Notes: generated by a model from the sequence alone, not told the origin. 64,000 nt of DNA from Aulostomus chinensis (GCA_037954235.1 JBBMOA010000007.1:27998457-28062456); one strand, 5' to 3'; numbered from the stretch's first letter, positions 38,123-49,802 are shown. A program made the numbers and translations.

Positions 38123-39187
38123 TCTTAGTCTTTCTTCCATTTCCTTCTCCCCTGTCTGATCCTTTTCCTCTCATTTTTTTTCTCTATCTCACTCATCAAC
38201 TCAGCATTACAGCAGCAAGGGGGTTGTTGCTGTGCAGATTAGGTGCTGTAATCCTGAAGAGTAGCACTGCATGTGAATGTTGGTGTGCACGCACATGTGC
38301 AGAGTCTCTGCAGAGGACCGGATGTTTCTGGATGCTTCATATCGTGGCAACTGCAGCAGTGGTTTATGGGCTCTGCTCCATCCTGCACAGCCCTCCCATC
38401 ACTATCAGCACTGCCATCGCAAAGATTATCCCTCCATCTTTTGGGTTTTGGGGGGGAGGGCCCACAGCTGAGCAAATGGTGAGGCCATTTAATGGTTTTG
38501 GTGCTCATTCAGGAAAAAAGCATCTGGATTAAAGAGGGGGGAGGGAGAGAGAGATGAGGAGGGAGCCTGAGCGGGAGTGGAAAGCATGCTGTAATCAGGA
38601 GGAATTTACTCATGTGCTCATTCAGAAAAAACTGACTGCAACAGAGAGAAAGAAAGAACTGAAAGGGAGGAGAGAGGAGGGATGAACGATGACCGCATCA
38701 GCAAGCTTGTGTGCTCGCTCGGTGTCATCTTGTAGTCGACATTCTTCAACTCAAGGGGAAACGTGCTGCCACCTTAATTCAAAAATGCTGCCATATTATG
38801 TTTTAGTGTTATAGGTGTAAGCTATTATAGCCTTAACTGTAGACTGATATTCTTTCTGGAAGACTGTGGCCAATAATACTTTACTTTTTAGGCTTTGGAA
38901 CAGGTATTAATACGAGACAATATTACTGACACACAACCACATATTCACGTTCTTTAAAACTGACATAAAGGACTTTATTGACATGAGCCTTCTATGCACC
39001 ATTCTAGTTTATTTCTATCATTTTACATCATAGCCATCTATCAACTTCTTATCTTTGTTGATCGTGTCAGCTAAAATGAATGGACTAACTAATGGACATC
39101 TAACAACATAAGCGACATCAATGGAACTGGGTCAGTCTAAAGCTTTAACACCTGAGGCCATTTGTGTTGACCAGTGAGTGCTAGTCT

Positions 39188-39420
39188 CTCTCTCTTTCAC
39201 CCACACACACACACAAAGAGGGAAAGAGAGAGAGACAGAGAGAGAGAGTGAGAGAGAGAGCGAGAGAGAGAGAGCGAGAGAGGTAGGTCACAGCAGTGAG
39301 AGAGGAAGTGCATGTGTGTGTTTGCCAGCATTGGGATTAAATTGATTGTCCCCCATGGTCCATGTGTTTGTCCATAAGTGTTTGTCCATGCATGTGTGTG
39401 TGTGTGTGTGTGCGTGTGTG
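39188..39420. repeat. GA-rich tract and TG array
   Basis: A TC/CA start (39188-39215), a long GA tract with interruptions (about 39217-39282) and a TG array (about 39393-39420), separated by about 110 bp of unique sequence. Confidence 0.9.
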
Positions 39421-42400
39421 AGGGAGAGGAATGATGATTTAAAAAAAAAACAAAAAAACAAAAACAGCAACAATTTGTGGGAAACACAACAGGAAGTAGA
39501 GTGATCTTGTTTACCCAATACAGAGATAATAAGAGTGACATCTGCCAAGTGTGTTTGCGGGGGATCCTCTTTTTCTGCCGGTTCCTGTTAACACTGAGAA
39601 CATCACTACAGATAATGGTGGGCGAATGTCGTGGTGTAGTGAAGGCAAATCCACAGTCAACAACAAAAGAAAATGCAAACACTCCACACTGCTGGACGCA
39701 CATCCCACAATAGCGGACAATATGTTCAATGAAACACACATATGCATGCGCTCAAATAAGCTAACACTTTTGTGACACACGCACACACTAAATGTGGCTA
39801 CCCGACCACTGCAAGGTGCTAATTAGCTTCTGAGTCCTGCCCTGTAGGACCTCTGAACTCAAGCACATGCTGAGTCATTACACCGGCCATTCCACAGCTC
39901 CACGATGCAGAGGCCCAATTAAAACAGCTACAACCTCCAGCAGCCCACCCAGACCTTCAAGACTGCATGATACAGGCTATTTTCTATCCATTTTTAGCAA
40001 AAATTCGGAATTATCTGGGCAATGGCAATGCAGAAATTCATGATCTCATGAAGCTCAAATTTTTCAATTAAATATGTGACTTTATTGCTTATGTCTAACT
40101 GCAATACCGCCACTACCCACCAGGGTGGAGCCTCAGGAACACATGCTGACATGTTGGTAAATTCAAAAATTAAAAAAAAATTGAGTGATGTACCAAAAGT
40201 TTTCGCACCAGAAGCTAAAGTCGTGCTTTTAACAGCGAGGGTGGATAAATATAATATAAATATAAGGAACCCAGGTAAAGGCACATGGTTTTATGATACC
40301 TATGGCCAAGTGAAGCATGAACCAGCGTTTTGAATTCATGGCCATTATATAAGTCCATATCATTGGTTCACCTCCTCACTCATTTGGGTCATCGACACAG
40401 TCACCACACACGTGGACAAACTGATAACCGACTTTTATGAATGGCTCCATTCACCCAGGATTTAAATCCTGTGGTCTCAGTGTTAGATTACTTCAGATTA
40501 TCTTGCAGAGAGATGTAATGACGTTAGTGGGTTATGGCAACTGATTAGGATTTAACACACTCATTCAGTGAATGCACCTTTGTAAACAGTGACCTGTGCA
40601 TGAAGGGGGGTTTGTACTTTACAAAAAGGATTAGAGAAGACCGAGACACACCCCCTCTCCAGATGGAACGTTGTGTCATGTTTAGGCCGACTGTACTGAT
40701 ATGTGGATCCTGTATCATGTCCCTTTATACTGACTGTCTGCTGCATGGCTATGCTATGTTGGACCGTACATTTATATGTGATATATACACAATGCAGCCG
40801 AGGAGCTAATTTTAGTTCTTGGAAGTCTTTTCTCAGTCATGGAAGAAAGGTCTTTGAACAACATTTTATGCTCGTACTTATATTTGAACCCCAAAAGCTG
40901 AGTGTGTGGAGTGTTTTAGAAACCACTTTTTTTTTCCCCAAAACTATAGTGTTTAGCATTTTTCCGTCTTTACTGATAAAATGTTAAAATATTGGAGATG
41001 TTGGTTGGCCATAATAAATGACTTATGTTGTTGTTCTTCACAAAAACTGCTAGTGGTGGTTCTATTTAATCTATGCCTGTAAAATAATATTAAAACAAGA
41101 AAAAGAAATTGAAATTTGAAAAGCTAAAACCATGATGTCACCTTAAATATCAAACACCAATGATGCCTTGATTCCTCCTTCCACCGTGAGCAAGACAAGG
41201 ACAAACCAACAAAAATGTATGGAGAAATAGAGTAATAATAATAATAGCAAAACACAGCTGAACAAAACTGATGAAATATAAATGAATAGATCAAATAAAG
41301 AAGGAGTCAGAAGGAATTCCCATGTGAAGTTTGTGAGGCGTCTCAGAGATCCAGGTCATGACTGTCCCAAGCGGGTTGAATCAGGAACGACCAGACTTAA
41401 CCGCAGGTATTTGAAGGTCTGAACTGAGGAAGGAAAGGTCTTCCAGTATTAACAACTTCGTCCACTTGTCCTTCACACAACCCAGCCTCTGTTCTCCTCT
41501 GGTCTCTGTTCTCAACATGCCCACCAGGGCTCAGATTTGTTCCACTTCCCTGAAATCTCGATATGTCAGACAGCATTCAGCTGAGAGCCACTTCCTGGTT
41601 TAGAACAACACTGACATCTAGTGGACAAAAACTTTTCCACCTTCATATGTCCGATTGACAGGAACAACTTTACTGGAGAAAGTTGTGTAATTTGTTTGTG
41701 GCAGTTTTAATCCGCAGCTAAATGAAAGACCCACTCATTACATGCCTTTCAACTCTTTGATGTTGAAGATAAATCAATGAAAATATTTTTTTCTCAGCAT
41801 TGTAATGTCATCTTTGGCACAATAAGATTTTTTTTTTAAGTTTATTTTTAAAGTTGGACCCAAACTGTTCAGATGTTGCGATGTTAATGTCAATATACAT
41901 TCAGAAATACTGTCAAAAGCACTATCATTATTATTAATCATGTTGTGCTATTTTTAATATATAAATACATAAATAAATATGAGTGGTAACGTCCCCTTAG
42001 CAGCCAAGTCCAAAGACTCCTCCTGCTCAGGATGGATTCTTGTGATTGCCAACAACCCAGTGAGATCGCTTCAGTAGGATGTTAAACAAAGAAAAAAAGA
42101 AAAACAAATTGTTCTCTCAAGTGTCTGAAATCAGTTTTTAGATTCTTCATGTTGTGTTGTTCATTTTGATCACTGTCCTGTAGCTTATCCTTGCCACAAA
42201 ATCTACATCTACATCCTTCACACTGATGTGGTGGCGTTCACAGCACGGAACATATCCCATACATGCTGCTGAAGCACCATAAGCAACAAAGAGTCTGCTA
42301 GTCAAACCAGAGAGGAGAGAAAAGACGTGTCCGTTGCAGTTACTGAGCACTCCTGGCATACCTGCAGCGGGAGGATCCGTCAGCCAAGCAGCAGCACGTC

Positions 42401-42509
42401 TCAGATGGCCACACCTAAAGATGCAGATCATCACATTGATGACAACCTACACCATGTGAGAAATTCTTGTGGTGTCCCTCTTTACATACACATCATGTGG
42501 GCTAAATGG

Positions 42510-42537
42510 TGTGTGTGTGTGTGTGTGCGCGCGTGTG
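42510..42537. repeat. TG array with GC interruption
   Basis: TG units with a CGCGCG interruption near the right end. Confidence 0.92.
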
Positions 42538-43393
42538 CTCTCAGTGAAGAAAAAGTAAAGCGCATCAGTTTTGGTTAATTCATTGTCCGAATCTCATTGA
42601 ATCTCTGGAGGCAGTCAGAGGCTCTGACGGATGTCTGATAACTACTTATAAATCCTCCAGTTGGCAGTGAAAACTTCACGCAACAGTTCTACTGAACGTT
42701 CAACCCAGTTCTCCCTCACGACTGAAATACGCAGCAGAACAAGGCAGACAGAAATTGCCCCATTTTAGTAACAAAATACAAGTGTCTGTGTGATGTCTCT
42801 TTATAAATGCAGTAAATATACTGTATGCTTTGCACATTCTGTTGATGTCACATTGAGTTGAGTTGGTCAACTGTCAACGATGCTGGTCTTATTTTTATCA
42901 GATTGTCAATTCGATTCATTTTTTTCACCAGTACTGACGCTTTGCTTTTAAAATAAGGTCTGGCAAAGATCAATGCAAAATTTAAAAAAAAAAAAAAAAA
43001 AGGGGACTTCCACACCTTGACCTCTGACCACCAAAATAATTCTGCTCATACTCAAGACCCAGTGGACGTTGGAACAAAATAAGAAGAAATTCCCTCAAGG
43101 CAGCCTGAGATATCATCACAACGAATGAATGAGATGGAGGAATACACAGATGATGGATGCACAACCCAAAAAAACATGACACCTCCATTCCACAGCTGTT
43201 GCGAGCACTGAGACATTAAAGTCAAGGTAAAACAAATCCGCTGCTCAGCTCACTCACAAAACAGAGTGCGTGTTACACACAGTAGTAATGATAACCAAGT
43301 ATGAAGCTTCAAGGAACCGGAACGCAAACAAGCAACTGCCGAGGGATTGCGAGTTCACATACAGACACACCGGCTTCTTTAAAAACAAAATTA

Positions 43394-43768
43394 TGGAGAC
43401 CCACAACAGCTAAGAAATAAAACACTGGAGAAAGGCAGAGTTCAGTGAGTTTATTCTTTCATGAGAGAGAAATCTGAGACATCCCACAGGCAAGACGGAC
43501 TTCATCCGAGCGCTGTGCATCATCTTTTATAACCCTTATTCCCAGGCGGGGACTGAGCAGTCTAGGCCAAGACACATTCACTGTAACATGTTTGTGATAA
43601 CATCAACCTTTCACGTAATCTGCTAACTGACAGAAAGGCAAACCGAACAGAACATAACCTCCTCCTGGTGGGCACTATATGCCCCGGCTGATCCCCACAG
43701 CCTGGTAGCTCCTTGTGGCTCTGATGAGAGCCTCATCTTTTGTGTGGTTTTGTAGAACACAAAAAGAG
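43394..43768 (-). mobile_element. Solo-LTR-like sequence
   Basis: Read on the minus strand the block has the layout of a retroviral or Gypsy-type long terminal repeat. There is a TATAAAAG box (complement at 43524-43531). About 75 bp downstream is an AATAAA polyadenylation signal (complement at 43450-43455). After it comes a short U5-like segment ending GGGTCTCCA. TG...CA ends are possible at 43761 and 43394. AAATTA occurs just outside the left edge (43388-43393) and again at 43769-43774, but that second copy would place the end seven bases beyond the TG. No internal gag or pol sequence is next to it. It could instead be an unrelated promoter-like stretch. Confidence 0.45.
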
Positions 43769-43774
43769 AAATTA

Positions 43775-44887
43775 GTTATGACTCAGCGCAGGCGACATTC
43801 CCATTATCATGAGTTCACTATTGAGGAATATTCTTTCAAATATAGTACAGGCATCAGCACCAGGCACAGGTACTCAAGGATGACCTGAAAATATCTGGGA
43901 GGTCAAAGGTCAAAGTGGTATTTCGAGTACTTCCAGATGTTTCCCTTTCTACCGGAACCTCTCCTGCTCTCATAGGGTTGTTTCTGAGCGTGTACAGTTG
44001 TTGTCGAATCGGCTGCACTGTAAAGTTTAGGCGCACACCTCCACCTAAGGAGGTCACACATGCATGGAAAATATAAAATTCCATTCAGATCGCCTCCCAA
44101 ATGTCATCACTTTGTTGCTGCTGCTGGTGTTATACTGTGTTGCCTTTTGTGGGAACCCCTGAAAGAACAGCTGTTACAGAGGCACCCAATAATGGGAATC
44201 TCATACAACAATCAAACAGTACAAAAACAGTGGCGCAGTGAGAGAAGACCGGTGTCCTGTTCTATATGGACGTCATCTAATTTCCTACATTCTGCAGGAC
44301 ATAATTATGATCTGATACTTCATCGTCAGTATTTGCCATTTTTCTTGTCTCTTTTCCAGGCAAAAATGTGAAAGGGGAAAATCATTTCAGCCCACCTTGA
44401 ACATTTTCCCTCCACAGTTCTTCTGGTTATGGTGACATAGGTTGGCTGAGGAGGTCTTCCTTCTGGAGGACCGTAACACTCGTGCTGATCACTTGTTTGC
44501 ACGTGGGTCTGCAGTGAGTGAGCTCTTTTTGTTCGAAGCATCACAAGGGTCCATGGTTCATCCAAGCCTGGAAATTAAAGTTTGATCAATTCTTTACAAT
44601 GGACATCTACTCACATGTTCAATTAGTCACCGTCTACAGGATTTGTGCGATTTTTAAAATGATGGAAAGCATCTGAAGTAGAGTGCCTTAACAGTACAAA
44701 ATCTGCCAGTGACATTCGTTAAGAATGCCTTTCAATCTCGGCTTCAGGTTTAGATTCAATATTGTTTAAGTTACATAATCAGCTACGGACCTCTTGGTTA
44801 ATGACAGAACAAAATGACAACATTTTGAGTTTCAAAGTATCTCTGTGGTTTTATCACCTGAAAAAATCAGTGACCTGAAAGAGGCTG
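43775..44887. other. Downstream region of the minus-strand gene
   Basis: This lies 3-prime of the stop codon of the minus-strand gene, so part of it should be its 3-prime untranslated region. I did not find a clear AATAAA on the minus strand close to the stop, so the transcript end is not placed. No other exon is supported. Confidence 0.4.
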
Positions 44888-45093
44888 TTAGTACAAAGAC
44901 GCTTTCAGGGCCAGGAGCACCATGTCAAATCTATTCAGAGGTCTTCTGTGCAGAATCTCAGCAGCAAACTTGAGAATAAAACTGTAAAAGACAAACTGTG
45001 AGTAAAGTCCCTCGTGGTAATCACTAAGCAAGTCCTTCAACAGAGAATACAGTTTTGCAAGTGAAAAGCAAAGACGTGCAGTTTCATTGAGGT
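44888..45093 (-). CDS. Terminal coding exon of the unrecognised minus-strand gene
   Basis: 206 bases from acceptor TATTTCCAG|ACCTC to a TAA stop (complement 44888-44890). The two entering bases complete an asparagine codon with the base left by exon 4. The 67 residues are strongly helix-forming (LAKLYSLLKDLLSDYHEGLY, then SQFVFYSFILKFAAEIL, then RPLNRFDMVLLALKASLY) with regular hydrophobic spacing, which is unlike chance sequence. Confidence 0.75.
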
Positions 45094-48000
45094 CTGGAAA
45101 TACAGATGCGATCAACAGGCGTCTTCATGGTGATGATGTACATACATGAAGAGAGTGATGAACAAAAACTCAAAGGGAAGCTGGCCACAGACCGACAACC
45201 CAAACTGTCCCCCCCCCCACAAAATGTGTCATATCAGAAGTGACAAAGTGAACCTTTAAACCAGAGAGCATCCATTAGCTCCTTTGTTGAGTTTTGCCTC
45301 AGTTAAAGCAGCTGTACTGTTCTTCAAGCATGTCTCTGGCTTTTGTAGACAGAAGAGATAAAATGATGGAGTGAAAAGATTTCTAGAAAATGTTGCTTAC
45401 TTGTTCTGGTATTCAGTAATTCTGCAAGGCTGTCAAAAGGTTCACTCACTAAGGTTGTACTGAATTTTGCCTTCAAGTCATAGTCACGCTTTTGCATTCT
45501 GCTAAAATTTTTTCCAAAAACAATGGTCAAGGTGTGTTAGAAATAGAATTCCTCATTCTTTGTCACATAAGCTTAAGATCTGGTCGATAAAATACACATT
45601 TTGCAATGACCACACGTTGAAAGCATCATTCCTTATCTGCTCATAGCCCAACAGAACCTTTTCTCAAAGACCACTCCCATGACAAGTCTCTTAAATACAC
45701 CATACTGTAGCACTTAATTGATTTCTTGTCCCTGCAGCAAGAAAATTGGGTTCATATTTGGTATGCGGAGCAGTGATTTTCCCATACCAGCGTGTGTCTC
45801 GTTCCTGAGCAGGAGCGGTTAATAGGAACTAGGTGGAGAGGAGCTGCTGGGGACGATGAGGGTTCAGTTGTTGACAAATTGAAAAGATTAGAATTTCGAT
45901 ATGGTCAATAGCTAAATAATTACTGGGCTTGTTTTGGGTAATTGCCCTGTCAGAGGTCACAACCCCAGGCTTCAGATTATGAGCATGACACAAACCACTA
46001 TGAAACAGGTGATTATGACCAGCGGTTTTCTTCCCTTATTTAGTTTCTTTTAAATTGAAGTTTTGTTTTTTACAACTTGGAAACAATAAACTTCAGCACC
46101 TCTATCAGGTCGTGTATGGATCAAGAATCAACTTTTGACCAGATGTTCCGTCTTGTATTCGATGGTGTAACATTGGTCATAAATCCAGTGACAGGATACA
46201 TTTTTTATTCCGTGAATTCACGTCCACACGTTTTGTTCCAACAACTCTGACTTATGCCTCTGACTGACCTGTAGAAAATTATAGAAAAACCATAAAATCA
46301 TTAGTTCATCAAATAATTATTCTTATGTAATGTTGAAAACAATAGTTTTACCAATAATTCTGCTTTGGCCTTGCAGCCGTATTGTCCAGAGGGTAAGAGG
46401 TCAGAGGTTTCCTTTAACTTTTCCTTTCCACTCATCATGGAAAATGTCACAAGGTCCATGGAAAACGTCAAGTTGAACTCAGGACAATCCAGTATTAAAG
46501 AATCCGGATGCTTTTACACAAGGCTGAGGAATGATGTGATGGCTGATGTTATGGGTGCGGGTCTGGTGTGGTGAAACTGCAGAAAGTTCCAAAGAGGAAC
46601 GACAAATGTGCTTCTCGTGTTGTGTTGTGTTGTGCCGTGCAGACTACATCAACCCGGCGAATAACTTCATGAAGCTGAAATGTGAATTAAACATGAAATA
46701 CAGCCTACTAGCCACTAAAGTGAGATTTCATGGTTGTCACACTGTGGTTGCTCACACTCACACGACTGTCCGCTCATATTTACTCACATGACTGTAAGAA
46801 AGTGACTGAATTTTATGGAATATGATCATAGCCTCTTTGGTAAATCTACTGCAATGGCAGCACCCTTATAATAATAAATAACATTTCTGTGAGTTTGACA
46901 TGTTGAAAGCTAAAAAACAACAACAACAACATTATATTCTGGTAAGTTTAATGGTAAAAGGTTTGTTTGATGACAGGAGAGACGAAAAATACAAAAGTCT
47001 AAGATATCCCTGCAGGGATCCCTGCAGCAGAGACCATTCCTCTTTAGAGAGATGCTGCGCGCGTTAATGTACGAGGCACAACAGCACAATGTTAATATTT
47101 TGACCTGTCAACGTGACTGCTGTCAGCATCTTTATGGTGCTGAACTGTTAACGATCAAACAAGCTTTCGTGAGAGCTCTTTCTTCTGTATTTTGATGGCA
47201 TATTGTTTTGAAGTTACTTTGAAGATCAGAAAGTCTCCACTCTACTTGCTGATTTGGAGACAAAGCAGGAAAAGCACACACAAAATGTGGAAAAACCTAA
47301 TGTTGTCAACACTGTAATGTCCAACAAGTTGAAGATGCTTTGGGATGCAAGGGCCATACTTGTATCTGCAACCCTTCAAGCTCATGTTGATTGAATGGCT
47401 ATGAATGGAGCAGCAGCAGATCCTGTTACAACTGCAATCTCTCACTAAGGGATCTCTTCATCTGCATTAACATCCGATGATATCATGTGTGTAATGAATT
47501 GAAGTAGATAAGTGGCGTAACGTGTTAGTGATCTGCCAATTCCATTTTCTGCCCCCAGCTCATTTAGGTCATCACAGCGACTTCTGTCAGTCCTCCCTCT
47601 CGGTTCTAAGCGTGAGGATCTGTTCCCAGGCTGTGGAAAAGTCTACTGACTCACCTGAAGTCCTGTGACACAGGTGACATCTGTGGCTTCAAGTACAATT
47701 CAGGCAAAAATCCTACAGAGGAATTTCAGCATCTCTCCAACTCCCACCATGAAATCACCCATTCTCAACTTCAACATCCATTCTGATGCAACAAACTCCA
47801 ACAATCTTTTAAAAAAACAAAAAACAAATTGAGATTTCCTAGAAGCATAGTAGATATTAAAACATTTTTTTAGTTAAATAAACTTCCCAGTCTTGTCACC
47901 TGTTTGAATGTTAAATGACTTGTATATGAGCAAGCATGACTCCAAAGAGGGGTGGGTTTAACCAGTCTCCCAGGAACTCCCCATTCATTAATCGCTGTTT

Positions 48001-48434
48001 TGGGTATTTTTGTTGCCATGGTTACCTGATTCACTACCAAAAAATAATGATAAAACACTTCCCAAAACAATTTGAATATTAAAATGCACATTTTAAGTGA
48101 CCAAGAACATTTAATAAATAGAGTCAACAGTAACAGCAATAATTTAAAAGCAAATTGTGCACATAATGCTCGGTCATTAATTGACCTCCATGTTGGCTTC
48201 AGGATGGCTAAGCTAACAGCCAAGCTTGAACTAGCTTTACGAACAGGTGTAAAGCTAACAGCCTCCTAGCAACATTCATGACCACTCGAGACAAACAAAC
48301 AGCAATAAAAACCTGTCACCGTCAATAAAGCATTAAACAAAGCTTTTTACCTCGTTGTCTTTCCAGGGAGGTGTTTTTTCCGACATTAGCAAAAGCTGCT
48401 TTGACCACAGAACGAATCTCCCTCGGTTTGGCAT
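44888..48434 (-). CDS. Unrecognised five-exon gene, about 180-182 aa
   Basis: I assemble this from five minus-strand exons: 48434-48351, 48025-47900, about 47686 or 47680 to 47655, 45501-45401 and 45093-44888. Junction phases are 0, 0, 2 and 1, and each exon supplies exactly the bases the previous one needs. Donors are GAG|GTAAAA, CAG|GTGACA, CAG|GTGAGT and CAA|GTAAGC. The N-terminal part (first about 70 residues) is basic, proline- and tryptophan-containing and contains INEWGVPGRLVKPTPLW. The C-terminal 100 residues are predicted by eye to be mostly amphipathic helix, with segments such as FDSLAELLN, LCFSLAKLYSLLKDLL and SQFVFYSFILKFAAEIL. I see no signal peptide or zinc motif. I do not recognise the family, so no function is offered. 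It points away from the SLC23-like gene 864 bp off. Intron/exon consistency makes a real gene likely, but the third exon's left edge is uncertain. Confidence 0.7.
45401..45501 (-). CDS. Exon 4 of the unrecognised minus-strand gene
   Basis: 101 bases between acceptor ATTTTAG|CAGAATG and donor ACAA|GTAAGC. The single open frame reads RMQKRDYDLKAKFSTT and on to FDSLAELLNTRT. It enters with one base to complete a serine codon and leaves in phase 1. The intron to exon 3 is about 2.15 kb. Confidence 0.75.
45502..47654. other. Intron 3 of the minus-strand gene
   Basis: No mobile element was recognised in it. It contains an antisense (plus-strand) 60-codon open stretch at 47212-47391 with protein-like composition, discussed as a finding. 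A small TGTTG run lies at about 46618-46635. Confidence 0.5.
47655..47686 (-). CDS. Exon 3 (microexon) of the unrecognised minus-strand gene
   Basis: The donor CTTCAG|GTGAGT is strong. Two acceptors keep phase 0 from exon 2: TTGAAG at 47686 (32-bp exon, reading PQMSPVSQDF) or CCACAG at 47680 (26-bp exon, reading MSPVSQDF). A stronger-looking acceptor (CTCTGTAG) at 47712 would give 58 bp but needs phase 1 from an exon that I cannot find. The exon ends in phase 2, which exon 4 completes. Confidence 0.5.
47900..48025 (-). CDS. Exon 2 of the unrecognised minus-strand gene
   Basis: 126 bases, 42 codons, phase 0 at both ends. The acceptor is AATCAG|GTAACC after a T-rich stretch; the donor is CAAACAG|GTGACA. 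An internal ATG right after the acceptor sits in an excellent Kozak context (AACCATGG), so an alternative start here is possible if exon 1 is noncoding. Confidence 0.65.
48351..48434 (-). CDS. Exon 1 of the unrecognised minus-strand gene
   Basis: 84 coding bases, 28 codons, ending KTPPWKDNE at phase 0 with donor GAG|GTAAAA. The first ATG (complement 48432-48434) has A at -3. A second in-frame ATG (complement 48384-48386) could be used instead, giving a protein 16 residues shorter. The first exon of the transcript must extend upstream as 5-prime untranslated sequence. Confidence 0.6.
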
Positions 48435-49297
48435 TCTAACCAATAAAATACCGTTCAGTTGCCCACGAGCTCACACCGGAACTACTTCAAAATAAAAGAT
48501 ACATAACATCTGAGGACACTTAGCAAAACAAAACCTGCAGGAAGCCATGACCCTTCAAGGAGTATTTTAACTGACAGTAATATTCTACATTACCAAACAG
48601 TTGTAACAGTTAGCACAAAGTGCTCTACATTAACCTTAAACATATGGCACAACCCAAGAAAAAAACAACACAACAGGTGGGCAGCAACTTTGTAATAAAC
48701 CCAGTGTCTAACGTTTATGTTGTGGATCATAATCTATATCTCAATGAAATAATTCCTCTTAAATTGGACAAAAAGAATATATAGGCCCTTCAGCTGAAGC
48801 CTAACTTATGTCACCTTTTTATTTTTAGAATATTAGATATTGTATATGTTTACAAATAACAGTACTCAGAATACATACATTATGATGCATGGTGGTGTCC
48901 ATTGAACCAGGCTGACAACTGTACAAATTGATGATCAATCAGAGTGATAATTTAGTTATACTTTATACAAATGGCACCCAATTATCTAATCCCATTTAAT
49001 GGAGTATGACAAATGAAATATCCATGTGACAAACTAGCTTGTCTCCTCTCATAGGATCTACCGTCACACAACAGTGGGCGCATGACTGTAAGTCAGGGTA
49101 AATAAAGCCTACAGTGGCTCAGCAGCTGACCAGAGCCGGTTCAACCTCGCAGGAGGTTACAAAGTCACACAGCACGCTCTCTTTTTTGGCTTGAGATACT
49201 CAGTTTCCTTGGTGACGCGCAGGGGTTGCCTAGTTAGGTCTGAGTTTTACTCCCATTGGTGAAGGGCACTTTGTGTTCGGAAGAAACTTTTCCAAGA
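48435..49297. promoter_or_regulatory. Putative shared promoter of a head-to-head gene pair
   Basis: The first ATGs of the minus-strand gene and the SLC23-like gene face away from each other and are 864 bp apart, so both promoters must lie here or upstream of noncoding first exons. Near the minus-strand gene there is a CCAAT motif (48440-48444, plus strand) and an ETS-like ACCGGAACT (about 48476-48484). Near the SLC23-like start there is an inverted CCAAT (ATTGG, 49255-49259) and a GGTGACGCGC segment (about 49212-49221). The middle, about 48700-49000, is AT-rich. No CpG island is obvious, and transcription starts are not defined. Confidence 0.45.
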
Positions 49298-49378
49298 ATG
49301 CACATCAGCGCCGAGGAGAGAATGGAGAAGATAGAGCTGGGACTCCAGGAGCAGGGAAGAGACAATCCAGCATATGGG
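49298..49378 (+). CDS. SLC23-like transporter, first coding exon
   Basis: 81 bases, 27 codons, ending NPAYG before a consensus donor GGG|GTAAGT at 49379. The first ATG has A at -3. A second in-frame ATG at 49322 has both A at -3 and G at +4 and gives MEKIELGLQEQGRDNPAYG, perhaps the preferred start. A TGA in the same frame at 49241 bounds the reading frame upstream. The acidic, soluble peptide fits the cytoplasmic N-terminus of SLC23 proteins. The assignment to the SLC23-like gene rests on strand, on phase 0 at both ends of the intron and on absence of another candidate; the intron would be about 12 kb. Confidence 0.6.
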
Positions 49379-49799
49379 GTAAGTCATCGTCAGTCGGACT
49401 TCACACTACCAAACTCTGGTTGAGGATGTCAAATAAAACACTGATTCATGTAGATTTTTAAAAATATTTTAGATTAAAGAAATTCTTTTACTATGAATTC
49501 TAATATTCCAGTTGAATATTGTTTATTTTTTTTGGGGGGGGGGTTGCATTTTGATGTTATGATTGATAAGTCAAGTGCAACTTTCATACAGTTCTGCAGC
49601 AAAAAAGTGTTAAATCTAAGCCACTGTGGAATGTGAAATGACCACAGTGCGCACGTGTGTCGGGGACATGATATTTCAGAAGTAGCTACGGGAGGTGTGA
49701 GCGCGAGTGTACACAGCTGAATCTGGGGTGGCCGTTAATCCTTTATGTTCTCATAAATGCAGGAGTTGAGAAAACAAAACAAAAAGCTTCAGACACAGA

Positions 49800-49802
<3 letters not shown>

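Larger units (their letters stand above)
36864..43393. other. Unassigned noncoding DNA with low-complexity tracts
   Basis: Contains a C run with CA (38087-38122), GA and TG tracts (39188-39420) and a TG array (42510-42537). The 180-codon minus-strand frame at 39197-39739 is mainly translated microsatellite. No splice-supported exon was found. Confidence 0.45.

Noticed and set aside
39197..39739. The longest minus-strand open frame, 180 codons
   Set aside because: It is composed largely of translated GA and CA microsatellites (Leu-Ser and His-Thr alternation) with phenylalanine runs from a T tract; no domain or splice support.
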